A stretch of DNA of 64,000 nt, taken from Epilithonimonas xixisoli (GTDB taxonomy: Bacteria > Bacteroidota > Bacteroidia > Flavobacteriales > Weeksellaceae). Location: positions 1 to 64,000 of the forward strand of contig NZ_SOEO01000003.1 of NCBI RefSeq assembly GCF_004365655.1. Direction: 5' to 3'. The position numbers and the translations under genes are program-made. Each line of letters begins with the position of its first letter. Positions within the stretch are counted from its first letter, which is position 1. Positions 62,406 through 64,000 of the stretch are shown here, one piece after another. A model generated the notes under the pieces. The model did no database searches. It was not told where the DNA came from and worked only from the letters and a program-made list of their open reading frames with translations.

Positions 62406-62747
62406 ATGAAATATTCAAAATTAAAACTGGCTCAGGAGGCCATCAAACACAAAGGTTTTCTCCAGAAGATTCCTTCCGTGTACCGAATGTTCAAATTATG
62501 GTACAGAGGCGAATATAAAATGAAATTCACCGATGTCTTGATTCCCGCTTTGGCATTGATCTATGTCATTTCGCCAATCGATATCATTCCGGATTTTGTG
62601 CCTGTTGTAGGCGCTTTGGATGATTTGGCAATCTTAGCTTTGGCCATTCCAATGCTGATGAAAGAAGTGGATAAATTCTTGCTTTGGGAAAGCCAACTAA
62701 GAAAAGGAAATAAAGAAATTCAGGATGCTGAAATAGTAGAAAAATAA
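62406..62747 (+). CDS. YkvA family protein (DUF1232)
   Basis: The product has 113 residues with one hydrophobic region. The DUF1232 signature is LIPALALIYVISPIDIIPDFVPVVGALDDLAIL (about 43-75). It is probably a small membrane protein of unknown function. It lies 94 bases after gpsA. Confidence 0.87.
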   Translation: MKYSKLKLAQEAIKHKGFLQKIPSVYRMFKLWYRGEYKMKFTDVLIPALALIYVISPIDIIPDFVPVVGALDDLAILALAIPMLMKEVDKFLLWESQLRKGNKEIQDAEIVEK

Positions 62748-62782
62748 AAATCCCGATTCAAATTTTGAATCGGGATTTTTAT
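62747..62782. terminator. Bidirectional terminator, ykvA / nifU
   Basis: AAAAATCCCGATTC pairs with GAATCGGGATTTTT around AAATTTT. It serves the YkvA gene (plus) and the NifU-like gene (minus). Confidence 0.9.
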
Positions 62783-62784
62783 TT

Positions 62785-63033
62785 TTAAACGCTGATAACT
62801 TCTTGTATCTCCGGCGCAAATTGCTTGATGGTGTTTTCCACACCCAGTTTCATCGTAGAAGCGCTGATACCACAGCTAGAACAGTTTCCAAGCAGTTTTA
62901 CAAAAACTTTGTCATCCTGCACATCTACTAGCTCAATATCGCCACCATCTTTTTGCAAAAACGGACGAATGCTGTCCAAAGCGTCCATCACTTTGGTTAC
63001 CAGTTCTTCTTGAATTTGATTAATATTATTCAT
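62785..63033 (-). CDS. NifU-like iron-sulfur protein
   Basis: The product has 82 residues, only the C-terminal NifU domain. It has the CxxC pair in LLGNCSSCGISASTMKLGVENTIKQ that holds a transient Fe-S cluster. It carries clusters to target proteins. Its start lies 4 bases after the Mrp-family gene stop, so the two are one operon. Confidence 0.92.
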   Translation of the reverse strand: MNNINQIQEELVTKVMDALDSIRPFLQKDGGDIELVDVQDDKVFVKLLGNCSSCGISASTMKLGVENTIKQFAPEIQEVISV

Positions 63034-63037
63034 TTTA

Positions 63038-64000
63038 TTATTTTTTCTTAGGCGAGCAACCTGCCATAGTTGTGATTTTCACAGCCTCGGTCGGTGGCAA
63101 ATTTGTGTTTCTTTCTACAAGGCTTTCCACCATATTCTGAGCAGTCTTGATGTAGATTTCAGATATTTTAGAATCCTTTTGTAGCGCCGCTGGTCTTCCA
63201 ACGTCACCCGCTTCTCTAATGCTTTGAATCAATGGAATCTCTCCCAAAACTGGAATTCCCAAATCCTCTGCCATAAACTGAGCACCTTGTTTTCCAAAGA
63301 TATAATATTTATTGTCTGGTAGCTCTTCTGGCGTGAAATAAGCCATATTTTCTATCAATCCCAAAACCGGAATGTTGATACTTTCCATATTGAACATTGC
63401 GATTCCCTTTCTCACATCTGCCAAAGCAACGTGTTGAGGTGTACTCACAATCACGGCGCCAGTAACAGGAACTTCCTGAATGATAGACAAATGAATATCA
63501 CCAGTTCCCGGAGGAAGGTCAACCAAAAGGAAATCCAATTCGCCCCAATCAGCATCACGAATCATTTGATTCAATGCTTTGGAAGCCATTGGCCCTCTCC
63601 AGACAACCGCTTGATTTGCTCCTGAAAAATATCCGATTGACAGCATTTTCACACCATAATTTTCGATTGGCTTCATCAGGTTTCTGCCGTTCACTTCTAC
63701 AGAGATTGGCTTGTGTCCTTCCGTGTCAAGCATTGTTGGTACAGACGGTCCGTAGATATCAGCATCCAGCAATCCAACTTTGAATCCCATTTTTGCCAAT
63801 GTCACCGCAAGATTTGCCGCAACAGTAGATTTCCCAACGCCACCTTTTCCGGAAGCAATTGCGATGATATTTTGAATTCCAGCAATTTGCTTTCCTTTGA
63901 TTTCGTTTGTCACAGGAGTGGCAGGCAATTCAGGGGAAGTTATTTTCAATTTCAAGTTGATGTGTTCGCCAAATTCCGAAGCAAAAGCTTGTTTCATAGC
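63038..64000 (-). CDS. Mrp/NBP35-type Fe-S carrier ATPase (partial)
   Basis: The visible part (at least 320 residues) contains the deviant Walker A motif IIAIASGKGGVGKSTVAANLAVTLAKMG, then LLDADIYGPSVPTML, VDLPPGTGDIHLSI and VSTPQHVALADVRKG. These place it in the Mrp/NBP35 ATP-binding group that loads Fe-S clusters. The frame runs off the window's end; the Met at 63997 is internal to a longer family N-terminus (a DUF59-like domain is expected beyond), so the true start is outside. It is upstream of the NifU-like gene in the same operon. Confidence 0.93.
   Translation of the reverse strand, partial: AMKQAFASEFGEHINLKLKITSPELPATPVTNEIKGKQIAGIQNIIAIASGKGGVGKSTVAANLAVTLAKMGFKVGLLDADIYGPSVPTMLDTEGHKPISVEVNGRNLMKPIENYGVKMLSIGYFSGANQAVVWRGPMASKALNQMIRDADWGELDFLLVDLPPGTGDIHLSIIQEVPVTGAVIVSTPQHVALADVRKGIAMFNMESINIPVLGLIENMAYFTPEELPDNKYYIFGKQGAQFMAEDLGIPVLGEIPLIQSIREAGDVGRPAALQKDSKISEIYIKTAQNMVESLVERNTNLPPTEAVKITTMAGCSPKKK

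Overview
The window looks like chromosomal DNA of a Flavobacteriia species close to Chryseobacterium (Weeksellaceae). The basis is low GC, many secreted proteins ending in a type IX secretion (T9SS) type A sorting domain (YPNP ... G.Y ... IKK ends), promoters with the Bacteroidetes -7 element TAnnTTTG, few Shine-Dalgarno sites, TPR-HTH regulators, DUF2480, DUF1573 and long-form NusB. This is inference from gene content; no database was searched.

Layout. 1-95: end of a 5S rRNA and its terminator. 237-15000 is an accessory, surface-oriented region: a membrane TPR-HTH regulator, a decayed exported-protein gene, two T9SS cargo proteins, an IHF/HU-like DNA-binding protein, an 1832-residue secreted protein with thrombospondin type 3 repeats and its 191-residue partner, then about 600 bases of tandem stem-loop units, then three small ORFs, two of them with transposase-like helix-turn-helix (HTH) ends. 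rnpB follows on the minus strand.

15500-25600 is mostly housekeeping: ECF sigma factor and membrane partner, nusB, DUF1573 lipoprotein, yajC, two thioredoxin-fold proteins, aroC, an SDR, a T9SS protein, recQ. 25745-29117 holds a ParDE-type toxin-antitoxin pair, a frameshifted CPBP protease gene and a LytS/LytTR two-component system. 29161-44300 is core: aspS, ribosomal protein THX, DUF937, a DUF2723-like membrane protein, DUF2480, lpxB, DUF1569, comEC-like, NfeD-like plus flotillin, a luciferase-like monooxygenase, and ppx/ppk1 for polyphosphate.

44500-52432 mixes secreted proteins (M43 metalloprotease, RCC1-repeat protein, an anchor/fibronectin-like protein) with dnaK, a SnoaL-like protein and a cupin lipoprotein; three near-identical GAAA-loop terminators recur here. 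52574-58049 has a LuxR-type regulator, a YejK-like nucleoid protein and a probable metal-uptake operon (CxxCH exported protein, TonB receptor, His-rich lipoprotein). The end carries tig, DUF4269, an M23 peptidase, gpsA, YkvA, and NifU/Mrp iron-sulfur genes, with Mrp cut by the window edge.

The most unusual element is the family of two-hairpin units at 13249-13850 with a sixth copy at 5804-5919. The two sites bracket the large surface-protein locus, and the main array abuts the HTH genes. No CRISPR, prophage, complete insertion sequence or tRNA was seen.
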